A stretch of DNA of 64,000 bases, taken from DASSUW01 sp963806395. Its GTDB lineage: Bacteria > Actinomycetota > Thermoleophilia > Solirubrobacterales > Solirubrobacteraceae. The notes under the pieces were generated by a model. That model was not told the origin of the DNA and did no database searches. It saw only the letters and a list, made by a program, of their open reading frames with translations. Made by a program: the position numbers and the translations under genes. The DNA lies in the NCBI GenBank assembly GCA_963806395.1, contig CAWDYI010000014.1, forward strand, positions 1 through 64,000. Reading direction: 5' to 3'. Below, piece after piece: positions 50,660 to 59,254 of this stretch (position 1 is its first letter; each line of letters begins with the position of its first letter).

Positions 50660-52324
50660 TTAGGGCGAGTTCGGCAGGACTTCGACGCCCGTTCGGTCAG
50701 CCGTCCCTCCCCGATCGGCCAGGCCGCCTCGGGACAGCCGGATCGCCAGCACGACCGGGATCAGGCCGACGGCGACGATCAGGAGCGCCGGCAGCGCGGC
50801 GGTCTCGAAGCGCGAGTCCTTGGTCGCCTCCCACACCGCGATCGCGAGCGTGTCGCCGCCCAGCGGCCGCAGGAGCGCGGTCGCCGGCAGCTCCTTCATG
50901 GCCTCGACGAACACCAGCAGGGCAGCCGTGGCGATCCCCGGCCACAGCAGCGGCAGGTGGACGTCGGTGAGCAGCCGCGTGCGATCGGCTCCGAGGCTGC
51001 GCGCGGCCTCGTCGAGCGAGCTGTCGATCCGGCTCATCCGCGCCTGCACGGCGAACAGCGCGAGTGCGTGGAAGCGCACCAGGTACGCGAGGATCAGCCC
51101 GGCCGCACTGCCGGTGAGCACGAGGCCGGCGCCGGTGAGGTCGTCGATCCGCCGGTCCGTCCACGCCAGCGGCACGTACACGGCGACCGCCACCACCGTG
51201 CCGGGCACCGCGTAGCCGAGCGCGCTGACGCGCGCCGCACCGGCGCCGACGCGCGACGGACGCACCCGCGGCCCGTAGGCCACGACCGTCGCCGCCGTGA
51301 CGGTCACGACCGCCGCGACGACCGCCAGCAGCAGGCTGTTGACCGCGGCGCGGGCGAGCGCCTCGGCCGACGCGCCGTCCCCGAGCGACCGACCTGCCCA
51401 TACGACCAGCTGCGTGAGCGGGGCGACGACAACGACGACGAGCAGCGCCACCGGGCCGGCGGGCGCCAGCCAGGCCGCGGGTCCGCGCAGCCGCAGCGGC
51501 ACCACCGCCTCGCCGCGCGCGAGTGCCTGGTGATACCGGGCGCGCCCGCGCAGCAACCGCTCGAGCGCCACCAGCGCGAGCGCGAGCGAGACGAGCACCG
51601 TCGCGAGCTGCAGCGCCGCCGCCTGGTCGAACGTGCCGTACCAGACGCGGTAGATCGCATCCGTGAGCGCGCGGTAGTTGAGGAGGTTCACGGCGCCGAA
51701 GTCCGCCAGCGCCTCCATCACGGCGAGCGCGACGCCGCCCGCCAGCGCCGGGCGGGCGAGCGGGAGCGCCACGCGCCGGACCGCGGCGGCGTGCGAGAGC
51801 CCGAGCGTTCGCGCCGCCTCGAGCGGCTGCCGCGACTGCCCGAGGAACGCGCTGCGGCCGAGCACGTACACGTACGGGTAGAGCACGAGCGTGAGCACGG
51901 CGATCGTGCCGATCGTCGAGCGCACGTCCGGCAGCTGGAGGCCGAGCGCGTCACGCAGCGCGCGCTGCAGCGGGCCGGCCTCGTCGTACTGGCCGAGCAG
52001 CACGAACACCAGCACGTAGGCCGGCATCGCCAGCGGCAGCACGAGCGCCCAGTCGAGCCAGCGCCGGCCCGGGAAGTCGTAGAACGAGACGAGCGCCGCG
52101 AGGCTGCCGCCGACCACCAGCGTCCCGACCCCGACGCCGGCCGCCAGCACGAGGCTCGCCCGCAGCGCGTCCGGCAACAGGCTCGCCGCGATCTGGTCGA
52201 ACGCCTCGCCCTCGCCGACGAACGAGAGCGGCAGGGCGATCAGCGGAGCGGCGACGATCGCCGCGACGACGATCCCGGCCAGCGTCCAGCCGGCGGGGGC
52301 GCGGCGGCGCCGCGCTACTCCCAC
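50660..52324 (-). CDS. fbpB: Iron(III) ABC transporter permease (FbpB type)
   Basis: 554 residues, a tandem fusion of two permease halves with about 12 membrane helices. Each half has the BPD_transp EAA-type loop, e.g. EAARTLGLSHAAAVRRVALPLARPAL and EAARSLGADRTRLLTDVHLPLLWPGI (shown in parts). This two-in-one form is usual for ferric iron importers. GTG start 7 bases before the end of the binding-protein gene's stop. Operon fbpA-fbpB, divergent from the ATPase. Confidence 0.9.
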   Translation of the reverse strand: MGVARRRRAPAGWTLAGIVVAAIVAAPLIALPLSFVGEGEAFDQIAASLLPDALRASLVLAAGVGVGTLVVGGSLAALVSFYDFPGRRWLDWALVLPLAMPAYVLVFVLLGQYDEAGPLQRALRDALGLQLPDVRSTIGTIAVLTLVLYPYVYVLGRSAFLGQSRQPLEAARTLGLSHAAAVRRVALPLARPALAGGVALAVMEALADFGAVNLLNYRALTDAIYRVWYGTFDQAAALQLATVLVSLALALVALERLLRGRARYHQALARGEAVVPLRLRGPAAWLAPAGPVALLVVVVVAPLTQLVVWAGRSLGDGASAEALARAAVNSLLLAVVAAVVTVTAATVVAYGPRVRPSRVGAGAARVSALGYAVPGTVVAVAVYVPLAWTDRRIDDLTGAGLVLTGSAAGLILAYLVRFHALALFAVQARMSRIDSSLDEAARSLGADRTRLLTDVHLPLLWPGIATAALLVFVEAMKELPATALLRPLGGDTLAIAVWEATKDSRFETAALPALLIVAVGLIPVVLAIRLSRGGLADRGGTADRTGVEVLPNSP

Positions 52325-53346
52325 CCGACGCGCTGCATGAGCGCCACGGCCGCGGGCAGCGACATCCCGGCCTGCTCGACGTCGATCGGGTCGGTCTTGA
52401 CGTCCGCCCAGTCACTGATGTGCTCGGCCGGCGCCACGTCCGGGTTGGCCGCGAACTCGCCGTTCGCGACGATCAGCTCCTGCGCCTGGCGGTCGGTCAG
52501 GAACTCCATCAGCCGGATCGCCGAAGCCCGGTGCTCGGCACCCTTGACGAGGCCGACGCCGGACACGTTCGTGTGCGCCCCGTCGCCGTCCTGATCGGCC
52601 CACGCCGGGGTGACCGGGAAGTCGGGCTTCTCCGCGAGCTCGCGTGCGAGGTAGTAGTGGTTGGTGAGCCCGACGTCGCAGCGGCCGGCGGCGATCGCGT
52701 CGAGCACGTCGACGTCGGAACCGAGGATCTGTGCGTCATTGTCGATCCAGGAGCGCAGCAGCGCCTCCGTGTCGGCTTCGCCGTGCTTGACGATCTGATC
52801 GGCGACGAACGACTGGTTGTACTCGTTGTTGCTCGTGCGCAGGCACACGCGGCCCCTGAACCGCGGGTCGCCGAGATCCGCGTAGGTCGACACCGCGTCG
52901 TCCGGGACGCGCTCTGTCGAGCGCATCGGCGTGCGCACGCGGGTGCTCATGCCCCACCACGCACCGTCGGCGTCGTGCAGCCCGGGCGCGACGTGGTCGC
53001 GCAGGGCGGGCGTGTCGACGGGCGCGAGCAGGCCGTCGTCGGCGGCCCGCCACAGGTTCGCCAGATCGGTGGTCACGAGCAGGTCGGCCTCGGTGGCATC
53101 GCCCTCGCGCTTGAGCCGCTCGTACAGCTCCGGTGCGGTGCCGCCGCGGAGCTCGACCTTCAGGCCGGTCTCGGACTCGAAGTCCTTGAACGCCTGCTCG
53201 TCGCCGTACTGGGAGCGCCCGTTGTAGACGACGACATCGGCCGAGCCGCCGAGCGCGATCGCGGCGACTGTGAGCGCGGCGATGACCGCGAGGACGGCTC
53301 CGGCAACTGTCGCAACCCGGCGACGGGTCCAGCGGGAGACGGACAT
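52315..53346 (-). CDS. fbpA: Iron(III)-binding ABC transporter substrate-binding protein (FbpA type)
   Basis: 343 residues with an N-terminal signal or lipid-free anchor (RRVATVAGAVLAVIAALTVAAIAL). The fold of class II binding proteins shows in DVVVYNGRSQYGDEQAFKDFESETGLKVELR and the C-lobe tyrosine pair in NHYYLARELAEK, the iron ligands of FbpA. No lipobox Cys. Divergent from fbpC with an IdeR/DtxR-like box at the start, so expression should rise when iron is scarce. Confidence 0.9.
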   Translation of the reverse strand: MSVSRWTRRRVATVAGAVLAVIAALTVAAIALGGSADVVVYNGRSQYGDEQAFKDFESETGLKVELRGGTAPELYERLKREGDATEADLLVTTDLANLWRAADDGLLAPVDTPALRDHVAPGLHDADGAWWGMSTRVRTPMRSTERVPDDAVSTYADLGDPRFRGRVCLRTSNNEYNQSFVADQIVKHGEADTEALLRSWIDNDAQILGSDVDVLDAIAAGRCDVGLTNHYYLARELAEKPDFPVTPAWADQDGDGAHTNVSGVGLVKGAEHRASAIRLMEFLTDRQAQELIVANGEFAANPDVAPAEHISDWADVKTDPIDVEQAGMSLPAAVALMQRVGWE

Positions 53347-53359
53347 TAGGGTAACCTTA
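53346..53359. promoter_or_regulatory. IdeR/DtxR-like iron box
   Basis: TTAGGGTAACCTTA lies in the 20-base gap between divergent fbpA (start 53346, overlapping by one base) and fbpC (start 53367). Read on the minus strand as TAAGGTTACCCTAA it matches 14 of 19 positions of the IdeR/DtxR consensus TWAGGTWAGSCTWACCTWA. Iron-bound repressor here would silence the whole uptake system. Confidence 0.6.
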
Positions 53360-53366
53360 CTCACCC

Positions 53367-54401
53367 GTGTCGCAGTCGGTTCCGGCAATCGATGCCGAGG
53401 GCGTCGAGAAGGCATTCGGCCAGACGCGCGCGGTCGACGGCGCCACCCTGCGGGTCGACCATGGGCAGCTCGTCGCGCTGCTCGGCCCGAGCGGCTCGGG
53501 CAAGACGACCCTCCTGCGGGTGATCGCGGGCTTCGAGGAACCGGACGCCGGCCGCGTGACGATCGCCGGCCGCCAGGTCGCCGGCGACGGAGCGTGGATC
53601 GAGCCAGAGCATCGCCGGATCGGGATGGTGTTCCAGGACGGCGCGCTGTTCCCGCACCTCACGGTCGCCGCCAACGTCGGCTTCGGCGCCTCGCGACCGG
53701 AGCGCGTCGCCGAGTGCCTCGAGCTCGTCGGGCTGGGCGACCGCGCGCGCAGCTACCCGCACGAGCTGTCCGGCGGCGAGCGCCAGCGGATCGCCCTGGC
53801 GCGCGCGCTGGCCGCCGACCCCGAGGTCGTGCTGCTCGACGAGCCGTTCGCGTCGCTCGACGCCGGGCTGCGCGAGTCGCTGCGCGTCGAGGTGGCGCAG
53901 ATCCTGCGCGAGGCGGGCACCAGCGCGCTGCTCGTCACGCACGATCAGGCTGAGGCGCTGTCGCTCGCCGGCACGGTCGCCGTGATGCGCAACGGGCGCG
54001 TGGAGCAGGTCGGCACGCCGGAGGAGATCTACGAGCGCCCGCACAGCCGCTGGCTGGCGGAGTTCCTCGGCGAGGCCGACGTGCTGCCGGGCACCGCGGG
54101 CGACGGCATCGTCGAGTGCGAGCTCGGTCGCTTCGGCGCCGCGCCCGGCCTGAGCGGGCGCGTGCAGGTCGTGATACGCCCGGAGTCCGTGGCGATCGGC
54201 ACCGCGCCCGGGCGCGAACCGCAGGCCGAGGCCGTGGTCGTGCAGCGCTCGTTCTACGGGCACGACCAGCTCGTGCATCTGGAGCTGCCGAGTGGTCTGC
54301 GGCTGCGTAGCCGCAGGCTCGGGTTCCCGGCCTGGCATCCGGGCGATCGCGTGCGCGTGTGGATTGACGGGCCGGTGGGCGCGGTCGAGCCTGAGGACTA
54401 G
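53367..54401 (+). CDS. fbpC: Iron(III) ABC transporter ATP-binding protein (FbpC type)
   Basis: 344 residues. Walker A GPSGSGKTTLLR, Q-loop VFQDGALFPHLTVAANV, signature LSGGERQRIALARALA, Walker B VVLLDEPFASLD, H-loop LVTHDQAEALS. A C-terminal TOBE/OB region (about 245-344) includes VIRPESVAIG. It powers the FbpA/FbpB importer from the opposite strand. GTG start. Its stop is 14 bases before repeat A copy 2. Confidence 0.92.
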   Translation: MSQSVPAIDAEGVEKAFGQTRAVDGATLRVDHGQLVALLGPSGSGKTTLLRVIAGFEEPDAGRVTIAGRQVAGDGAWIEPEHRRIGMVFQDGALFPHLTVAANVGFGASRPERVAECLELVGLGDRARSYPHELSGGERQRIALARALAADPEVVLLDEPFASLDAGLRESLRVEVAQILREAGTSALLVTHDQAEALSLAGTVAVMRNGRVEQVGTPEEIYERPHSRWLAEFLGEADVLPGTAGDGIVECELGRFGAAPGLSGRVQVVIRPESVAIGTAPGREPQAEAVVVQRSFYGHDQLVHLELPSGLRLRSRRLGFPAWHPGDRVRVWIDGPVGAVEPED

Positions 54402-54415
54402 CGGCGGGCCTGGCG

Positions 54416-54598
54416 AACGTCAACTGCGGCATTAAGGGGGTGGTGCGGTGCGTTTGTGGACACGCGGCGCGTGGTGCGGCGCGTGTGTGCGGGCGCGCAC
54501 AACTCACCACGAGACTCACCACCGGGATCGCGTGGTGAGTTATGCACCCTCACCACCCGCCCATAGCCCCAGCTTCCCCACCCAGCGCAGTTGACGTT
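54416..54598 (+). repeat. Repeat family A, copy 2 (best-defined copy)
   Basis: 183 bases filling the gap between the convergent fbpC and PQQ dehydrogenase genes. Perfect 13-base inverted ends AACGTCAACTGCG (54416-54428 and 54586-54598). Core hairpin: 54497-54511 (GCACAACTCACCACG) with 54531-54545 (CGTGGTGAGTTATGC), one mismatch. The outer 47 and 60 bases match copy 1 almost exactly. No coding potential. No clear target-site duplication at the borders. Confidence 0.85.
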
Positions 54599-54607
54599 GG
54601 ACCCCGG

Positions 54608-55759
54608 CTACTTCGGCGGCACCGCTCGATACAGCGCCCCACTCGCCGACGCGAACACCGGCTCGCCGTCACCATCAGGCCCGATGTGCGTCAGCTGCGG
54701 CACGGCAGCACGCTCGCGGCGCACGTCCGCGGCACGCCCCCTCGGCGCGCCCCTCAGCGACCACAGGACGCCCGAGCAGAAGTCGCCGTACAGGTACCGG
54801 CCGGCCAGCCGGGAGAGCGTCGTCGCCTGGTAGACGTAGCCGCCGGTGACCGAGCAGCCTTTGTCGTGCGTGTACTGCGCGACCGGCCAGATCAGCTCGC
54901 CCCCGGCGAGCGAGTCGTCGCCCTCCCCGACCCGCTCATCGCCCTCGAACGCGCTCCAGCCGAGGTTCTTGGGCGGCTCGTCCGGCTCGAGCTGGACGCG
55001 GTCGATCTCCTCGATCGAGTCCTGCCCGACGTCGCCGATCCAGACGTCGCCGAGCGCGGGGTCGAACGCGAACCGCCACGGGTTGCGCAGCCCGACCAGC
55101 TCGGTACGCCACCGCGGACGGGTCGCTTCGACGTCGACCGACAGCAGCTTGCCGAGCTTCTCGCGTGAGTCCTGCGCGCGGCGACCGGGGTCGAACGCGC
55201 CGCCGCCGTCGCCGAGGCCGATGTAGAGCCGGCCGTCCGGCCCGAAGGCGAGCTGACCTCCGTTGTGGTTCTCCTCGGGCTGGTCGACGAACAGCAGCTC
55301 GCGCACCGGCTCGGCGTCGATCGTGCGCCCGTCCGGCCGCGCACGGAACTCGGCCACGCGGGTGTCGCCGCGCTCGTCGCTCCAGTGCAGAAAGAGCCGC
55401 CGGTTGGTGGCGAAGTCGGGGTGGAAGGCGATCCCGAGCAGCCCCTGCTCGGTGCCCGTGCGCACGCGGCCGGCGAGGTCGAGCGCCGTGGTGCGGCGGG
55501 CGCCGCGCAGCCGGACCACGCGACCGGGCTGCTCGAGCACCCACAGGGCCCTCGGATCGCCCGGCGCGGCACCGACGAACGTCGGCCGGTTGAAGCCGGT
55601 CGCGATGCGCTCGACGTCGAACGCGTGCGCCCGCCCGTGCTCGGTGGCGGGAGCGACCGGGGTGATCCCGGCGAGCGGGTCGCGGAGCGCGCCGACCGCG
55701 ACCGCCGCGACGGCGAATAGAGCCACGACGCTGATGAGGGCGATCCACCGGCGGCGCAT
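54608..55759 (-). CDS. PQQ-dependent sugar dehydrogenase (soluble GDH/Asd family)
   Basis: 383 residues with an N-terminal anchor or signal (about 5-25). The six-bladed propeller of the GSDH family is marked by GFNRPTFVGAAPGDPRALWV, GLLGIAFHPDF, NHNGGQLAFGPDGRLYIGLGDGG (in parts), GLRNPWRFAFDP and DVGQDSIEEID. The catalytic His-Asn pair is in EENHNGG. It oxidises sugars outside the membrane using PQQ, though related proteins of unknown reaction are common. A TTAGG/CCTAA motif lies just upstream. Confidence 0.87.
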   Translation of the reverse strand: MRRRWIALISVVALFAVAAVAVGALRDPLAGITPVAPATEHGRAHAFDVERIATGFNRPTFVGAAPGDPRALWVLEQPGRVVRLRGARRTTALDLAGRVRTGTEQGLLGIAFHPDFATNRRLFLHWSDERGDTRVAEFRARPDGRTIDAEPVRELLFVDQPEENHNGGQLAFGPDGRLYIGLGDGGGAFDPGRRAQDSREKLGKLLSVDVEATRPRWRTELVGLRNPWRFAFDPALGDVWIGDVGQDSIEEIDRVQLEPDEPPKNLGWSAFEGDERVGEGDDSLAGGELIWPVAQYTHDKGCSVTGGYVYQATTLSRLAGRYLYGDFCSGVLWSLRGAPRGRAADVRRERAAVPQLTHIGPDGDGEPVFASASGALYRAVPPK

Positions 55760-55771
55760 TCGCGCCGCATC

Positions 55772-55785
55772 TTAGGCGACCCTAA
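55772..55785. promoter_or_regulatory. Possible second IdeR/DtxR-like box
   Basis: TTAGGCGACCCTAA has inverted TTAGG and CCTAA arms and lies 12 bases upstream of the PQQ dehydrogenase start. It fits 12 of 19 positions of the IdeR consensus, weaker than the site at 53346. It may place the dehydrogenase in the iron regulon, or be chance. Confidence 0.35.
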
Positions 55786-55786
55786 C

Positions 55787-57073
55787 TCAGCATGCGACTC
55801 GAATCTCCCACCGGCCTCTGCGCGCCAGCCTGGAGAAGCCCGGCCCGGTGGCCGGCTCGGTCGCGGCGGTCGGGCTCAGGCGAGAGCGGAACACCGCGCC
55901 CGGCGGCCGCGGAACGAACGCGACGCGGTGCTTGAAGACCTCCAGGTGGTAGGCGAGCAGCGGACCGCGCAGATCCCCGACGTACGGCCGCCCGCACTCC
56001 AGCAGCACGTCCCGCCCGCCGGCCACACGGATCACGCTCGCGAGGTCGGAGGCGAGCCCGCGCTGCCAAGCCTGGTCGCGCCGGATGTCGGGGAGATCGA
56101 TCAGCTTCGGCGCCGCGGCCACCAGCAGGAGCGCGCAGGCGAGTACCGCCGCTGCGCGCCGATCGCGCGCCAGCGCAACGAGGCCGGCGGCGCCCGCGAT
56201 CGCCACCAGCGCGCCGCCTGGCAGCGAGTAGCGCGGCTCGCCGGAGAAGCCTGCCTGGGCCATGACCGCCACCAGCGCGATCCACGCCAGCCCCGCCGCC
56301 AGCACGGGCCGCGCCACGCGCGCGGCCGGCAGCGCGAGGCATGCGACCGCGCCGGCCCACAGTGGCCACAGCGGCAGCGCCGCCGCCTCCCGTAGCGCCG
56401 CCCACGCGGGCACGGCGGCCGTCGCGGGCTGGCCTGGGTTCGGCATCCGCGCACGCGTGCCCGACCGCAGCAGGTCCCCGGAGCCGATCAGCTCCGGCAC
56501 GAGCCACAGCGCGGGCACGGTGACCGCGCAGGCGGCCAGCAGGGGGCGATCCTGCGGGCGCCGCCGCCACAGCACGATCCCGGCGGCGAGCAGGAACGGC
56601 CACGCCTCCACGCGCAGAAGCGCGCACCCGACGCCGCAGGCCAGCGCCGCGCGGTACCGCTCCACCCGCCACGCCTCGACGGCCGCCAGCGCGAGCGCGA
56701 TCGTCCAGCCGGTCTCCGCCCCCGCCGCCGCGTAGCCGGCGAAGTCACCGCACAGCGCGACCCCTGCGGCCGCCACGACGCCGGCGGCGATCGACCCGCC
56801 GCCAAGCCGGCGCCCGAGCCGGAAGCCGAGCCACACCGCAAGCACGGCTCCCGTGCGCGCGACGAGCACCCACGCCACCGGGGCAACGCTCCCGAGCACG
56901 GACAGCAGCGCACAGACGGCGACCGGCAGCGGCTTGAAGGCCGGTCCCTCAGCGGTGCTGAGCGTGCCGCCGGCGATCTCGCGGCCCCACAGCAGCCACG
57001 CCCACGGGTCGTACGACGGCGCGGGCGCGACGACGATCGCCGTCAGCGCCGCGACCGCCGCGGCCGCGACCAC
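55787..57073 (-). CDS. Polytopic membrane protein, possible glycosyltransferase family 39/87-like
   Basis: 428 residues from the GTG at 57073. About ten hydrophobic segments; the first extracytoplasmic loop after PAPSYDPWAWLLWGREIAGG has acidic and Trp residues as in membrane mannosyltransferase-like proteins. The C-terminal soluble part (about 330-428) has GRDVLLECGRPYVGD and RLARRGRWEIRVAC. No decisive catalytic motif; a GT-C type glycosyltransferase is the best guess. The start overlaps the yceD stop by one base (GTAG). Confidence 0.6.
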   Translation of the reverse strand: MVAAAAVAALTAIVVAPAPSYDPWAWLLWGREIAGGTLSTAEGPAFKPLPVAVCALLSVLGSVAPVAWVLVARTGAVLAVWLGFRLGRRLGGGSIAAGVVAAAGVALCGDFAGYAAAGAETGWTIALALAAVEAWRVERYRAALACGVGCALLRVEAWPFLLAAGIVLWRRRPQDRPLLAACAVTVPALWLVPELIGSGDLLRSGTRARMPNPGQPATAAVPAWAALREAAALPLWPLWAGAVACLALPAARVARPVLAAGLAWIALVAVMAQAGFSGEPRYSLPGGALVAIAGAAGLVALARDRRAAAVLACALLLVAAAPKLIDLPDIRRDQAWQRGLASDLASVIRVAGGRDVLLECGRPYVGDLRGPLLAYHLEVFKHRVAFVPRPPGAVFRSRLSPTAATEPATGPGFSRLARRGRWEIRVAC

Positions 57074-57591
57074 TACTCGAACTTCAGGTCTCCGAGCTTC
57101 GCCCAGCGCGGGTCTGGCGCCGGTTCGTGCTGGTGATCGGGTTCCTCGTTGAGATTCGCTCCGCATTGCGCGCAGAGGCCGGCGCAGTCCTCACGGCAGG
57201 TGATCTGGGCGGGCAGCGCGAGTGCGAGCGCGTCGCGTGCCCAGCGGGCCAGGTGCAGCTCCTCGTCCTCGGCGAGATAGGGCGAGCTCAGCTCCTCTCC
57301 CCCGCCGGGCTGGGAGACCTCGCGCACGTCGACCTCGAACGACGGCTCGGCGGACTCCAGACAGCGCATGCACGGGCCCTCGAGGTTCGCCGTGAAACGC
57401 AGCCGGAGCGCCCAGCCCATGCCCGTCGTGCGGGACAGGTCGAGCCGGACCGGCACGAGCGGCGGCGTGACCGCGTACGGCTCGCCGGCGTAGTCGAAGT
57501 CGCCGATCGCGACGTTCAGGTCGAAGCGGCGACCGTCGCCGGAACGGAGCCCGAGCGGGGCGAGCTCGAAGATGTCGGTGCGCTGCGGCAT
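57073..57591 (-). CDS. yceD: YceD/DUF177 family protein
   Basis: 172 residues. The family marks are GPCMRCLE near 105-112 of the strand-rich half and the C-terminal CREDCAGLCAQCGANLNEEP, a probable zinc site, ending in KLGDLKFE. The family affects 23S rRNA or L32-related metabolism and usually lies next to rpmF; here rpmF is 10 kb downstream on the same strand. The start ATG at 57591 follows the acyl-CoA ligase gene stop by 18 bases. Confidence 0.88.
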   Translation of the reverse strand: MPQRTDIFELAPLGLRSGDGRRFDLNVAIGDFDYAGEPYAVTPPLVPVRLDLSRTTGMGWALRLRFTANLEGPCMRCLESAEPSFEVDVREVSQPGGGEELSSPYLAEDEELHLARWARDALALALPAQITCREDCAGLCAQCGANLNEEPDHQHEPAPDPRWAKLGDLKFE

Positions 57592-57609
57592 GGCCCATTC
57601 AACGGTAGC

Positions 57610-59250
57610 TCAGGCGTCCTTCAATTCCCGCTTCAGGACCTTGCCGGTCGACGTGCGGGGCAGCTCGTCGACGAAGTCGACGTCGCGCGGGACCTTGTAG
57701 GCGGCGAGGTTGGCCTTCACGTGCTTCTTCACCTCGTCCGCGGTCAGCGACGTGCCCTCGCGCACCACGACGACCGCCTTCAGGCGCTGGCCGAAGTTCT
57801 CGTCGTCGACGCCGAACACCGCCACCTCGAGCACGGCGTCGTGCCCGGCGAGCAGGTCCTCGACCTCGGCCGGGAACACGTTCTCTCCGCCCGAGACGAT
57901 CATGTCGTCGTCGCGGCCGTCGACGAACAGGCGGCCGGCGGAGTCGAAGTGGCCGACGTCGCCGGATGAGAGCAGCCCCTCGATCGCGTCCTTGTTCCCG
58001 CCGCCGGTGTAGCCCTCGAACTGCATCTCGTTGCCGACGAAGATGCGCCCCGTCTCCCCCTGCTTGACCGGAGTGCCGTCCGAGTCGAAGAGCCGGACGA
58101 TCGTGCCGTACGGCGGGCGGCCGGCCGTGCCGGGCGCCGCGCGCAGGTCGGCCGGCGTGGCGATGCTCGCCCACGCCACCTCGGTCGAGCCGTAGAGGTT
58201 GTAGACGTTCTCGCCGAACAGGTCCATCCAGCGATCCGACAGCGAGCCCGGCAGCGCCGAGCCGGACACCGCGACGACGCGGACGCCCGACAGGTCGTAG
58301 CGCTCGAGCGTCTCCTCGGGCAGCTCGAGGATCCGCTGCATCATCACCGGCACCACGATCAGCGCGCTGCAGTCGTGCTGGGCGGTGAGCGACAGCGTCG
58401 CCTCGGGATCGAACTTGCGGTTGAGCACCAGCGTCGAGGACAGGCTCATCCCGAGCGTGAAGTGCACGAAGCCCCACGAGTGGAACATCGGGGCGGCGAT
58501 CATCGTCTTCTCGCGCGCCTTCAGCGGGATCATCGCCAGCAGCGCCGCGGCCGGGTCGAGCGAGCGCGGCTGCGAGCGGGCCGCGCCCTTCGGCGTCCCC
58601 GTGGTGCCGGACGTGAGGATGATCGCCTTGCCGCGCTCCGCCGGCGGGATCAGGTCGGCGACGTCGCCGGTCCCGACCAGGTCCTCCAGGCGCGGGTCGT
58701 TCGGCGTGCCCTCCTCGGCGTCGTGCCACGCGATGTAGCGCTTGCGGCGCCGCGACGCGTCGTGCATCAGCTCTTCGAACTCGTGGTCGTAGATCAGCGC
58801 CTTCGGCTTCTCGCGCTTGGCGACGTCGGTGAGCTGAGGGCCCGAGAACGCGGTGTTGAGGAACAGCACGTTCGCGCCCAGCTTCGAGCACGCGACCACC
58901 GCGTCGATGAAGCCGCGATGGTTGCGGCACATCAGGCCGACGTTGTCACCGGCCGAGACCCCGTCGGCGGCGAGCGCGTGCGCGAGTGCGTTGGTGCGCT
59001 CGTGGACCTCGCGGAACGTGAGCGTGCCGAGCTCGTCGATGATCGCCGTCTCGCCGCCGTAGCGCTCGGCCGACGCGCCATAGCCGCCCGCGGGGGTCGG
59101 GCCGAAGCGCAGCAGCGCGCGGACGGCGCCGACGATGTGGTCGGGCCGGCCCGGGTGGAGCACGCCCGCGCCGGCCAGCGTACGCGCGGTGAACAGCTTG
59201 GTGGTGACCTGGTTGGCGACGCGGCCGAGATCCCTGGACATGGGCCCCAT
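57610..59250 (-). CDS. Acyl-CoA synthetase (AMP-dependent ligase)
   Basis: 546 residues of the ANL superfamily. P-loop-like motif AIILTSGTTGTPKGAARSQ, A5 motif YNLYGSTEVAWA, A7/A8 region GRLFVDGRDDDMIVSGGENVFPAEVED and the C-terminal catalytic Lys in GKVLKREL. It activates a fatty or other carboxylic acid with ATP and CoA. The ATG at 59250 could be replaced by one three codons later (MSRDLGRV). Substrate unknown. Confidence 0.92.
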   Translation of the reverse strand: MGPMSRDLGRVANQVTTKLFTARTLAGAGVLHPGRPDHIVGAVRALLRFGPTPAGGYGASAERYGGETAIIDELGTLTFREVHERTNALAHALAADGVSAGDNVGLMCRNHRGFIDAVVACSKLGANVLFLNTAFSGPQLTDVAKREKPKALIYDHEFEELMHDASRRRKRYIAWHDAEEGTPNDPRLEDLVGTGDVADLIPPAERGKAIILTSGTTGTPKGAARSQPRSLDPAAALLAMIPLKAREKTMIAAPMFHSWGFVHFTLGMSLSSTLVLNRKFDPEATLSLTAQHDCSALIVVPVMMQRILELPEETLERYDLSGVRVVAVSGSALPGSLSDRWMDLFGENVYNLYGSTEVAWASIATPADLRAAPGTAGRPPYGTIVRLFDSDGTPVKQGETGRIFVGNEMQFEGYTGGGNKDAIEGLLSSGDVGHFDSAGRLFVDGRDDDMIVSGGENVFPAEVEDLLAGHDAVLEVAVFGVDDENFGQRLKAVVVVREGTSLTADEVKKHVKANLAAYKVPRDVDFVDELPRTSTGKVLKRELKDA

Positions 59251-59254
59251 GCTT

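Noticed and set aside
54416..54598. A small protein-coding gene in the fbpC-PQQ dehydrogenase gap
   Set aside because: All frames are short and the sequence is accounted for by repeat A.
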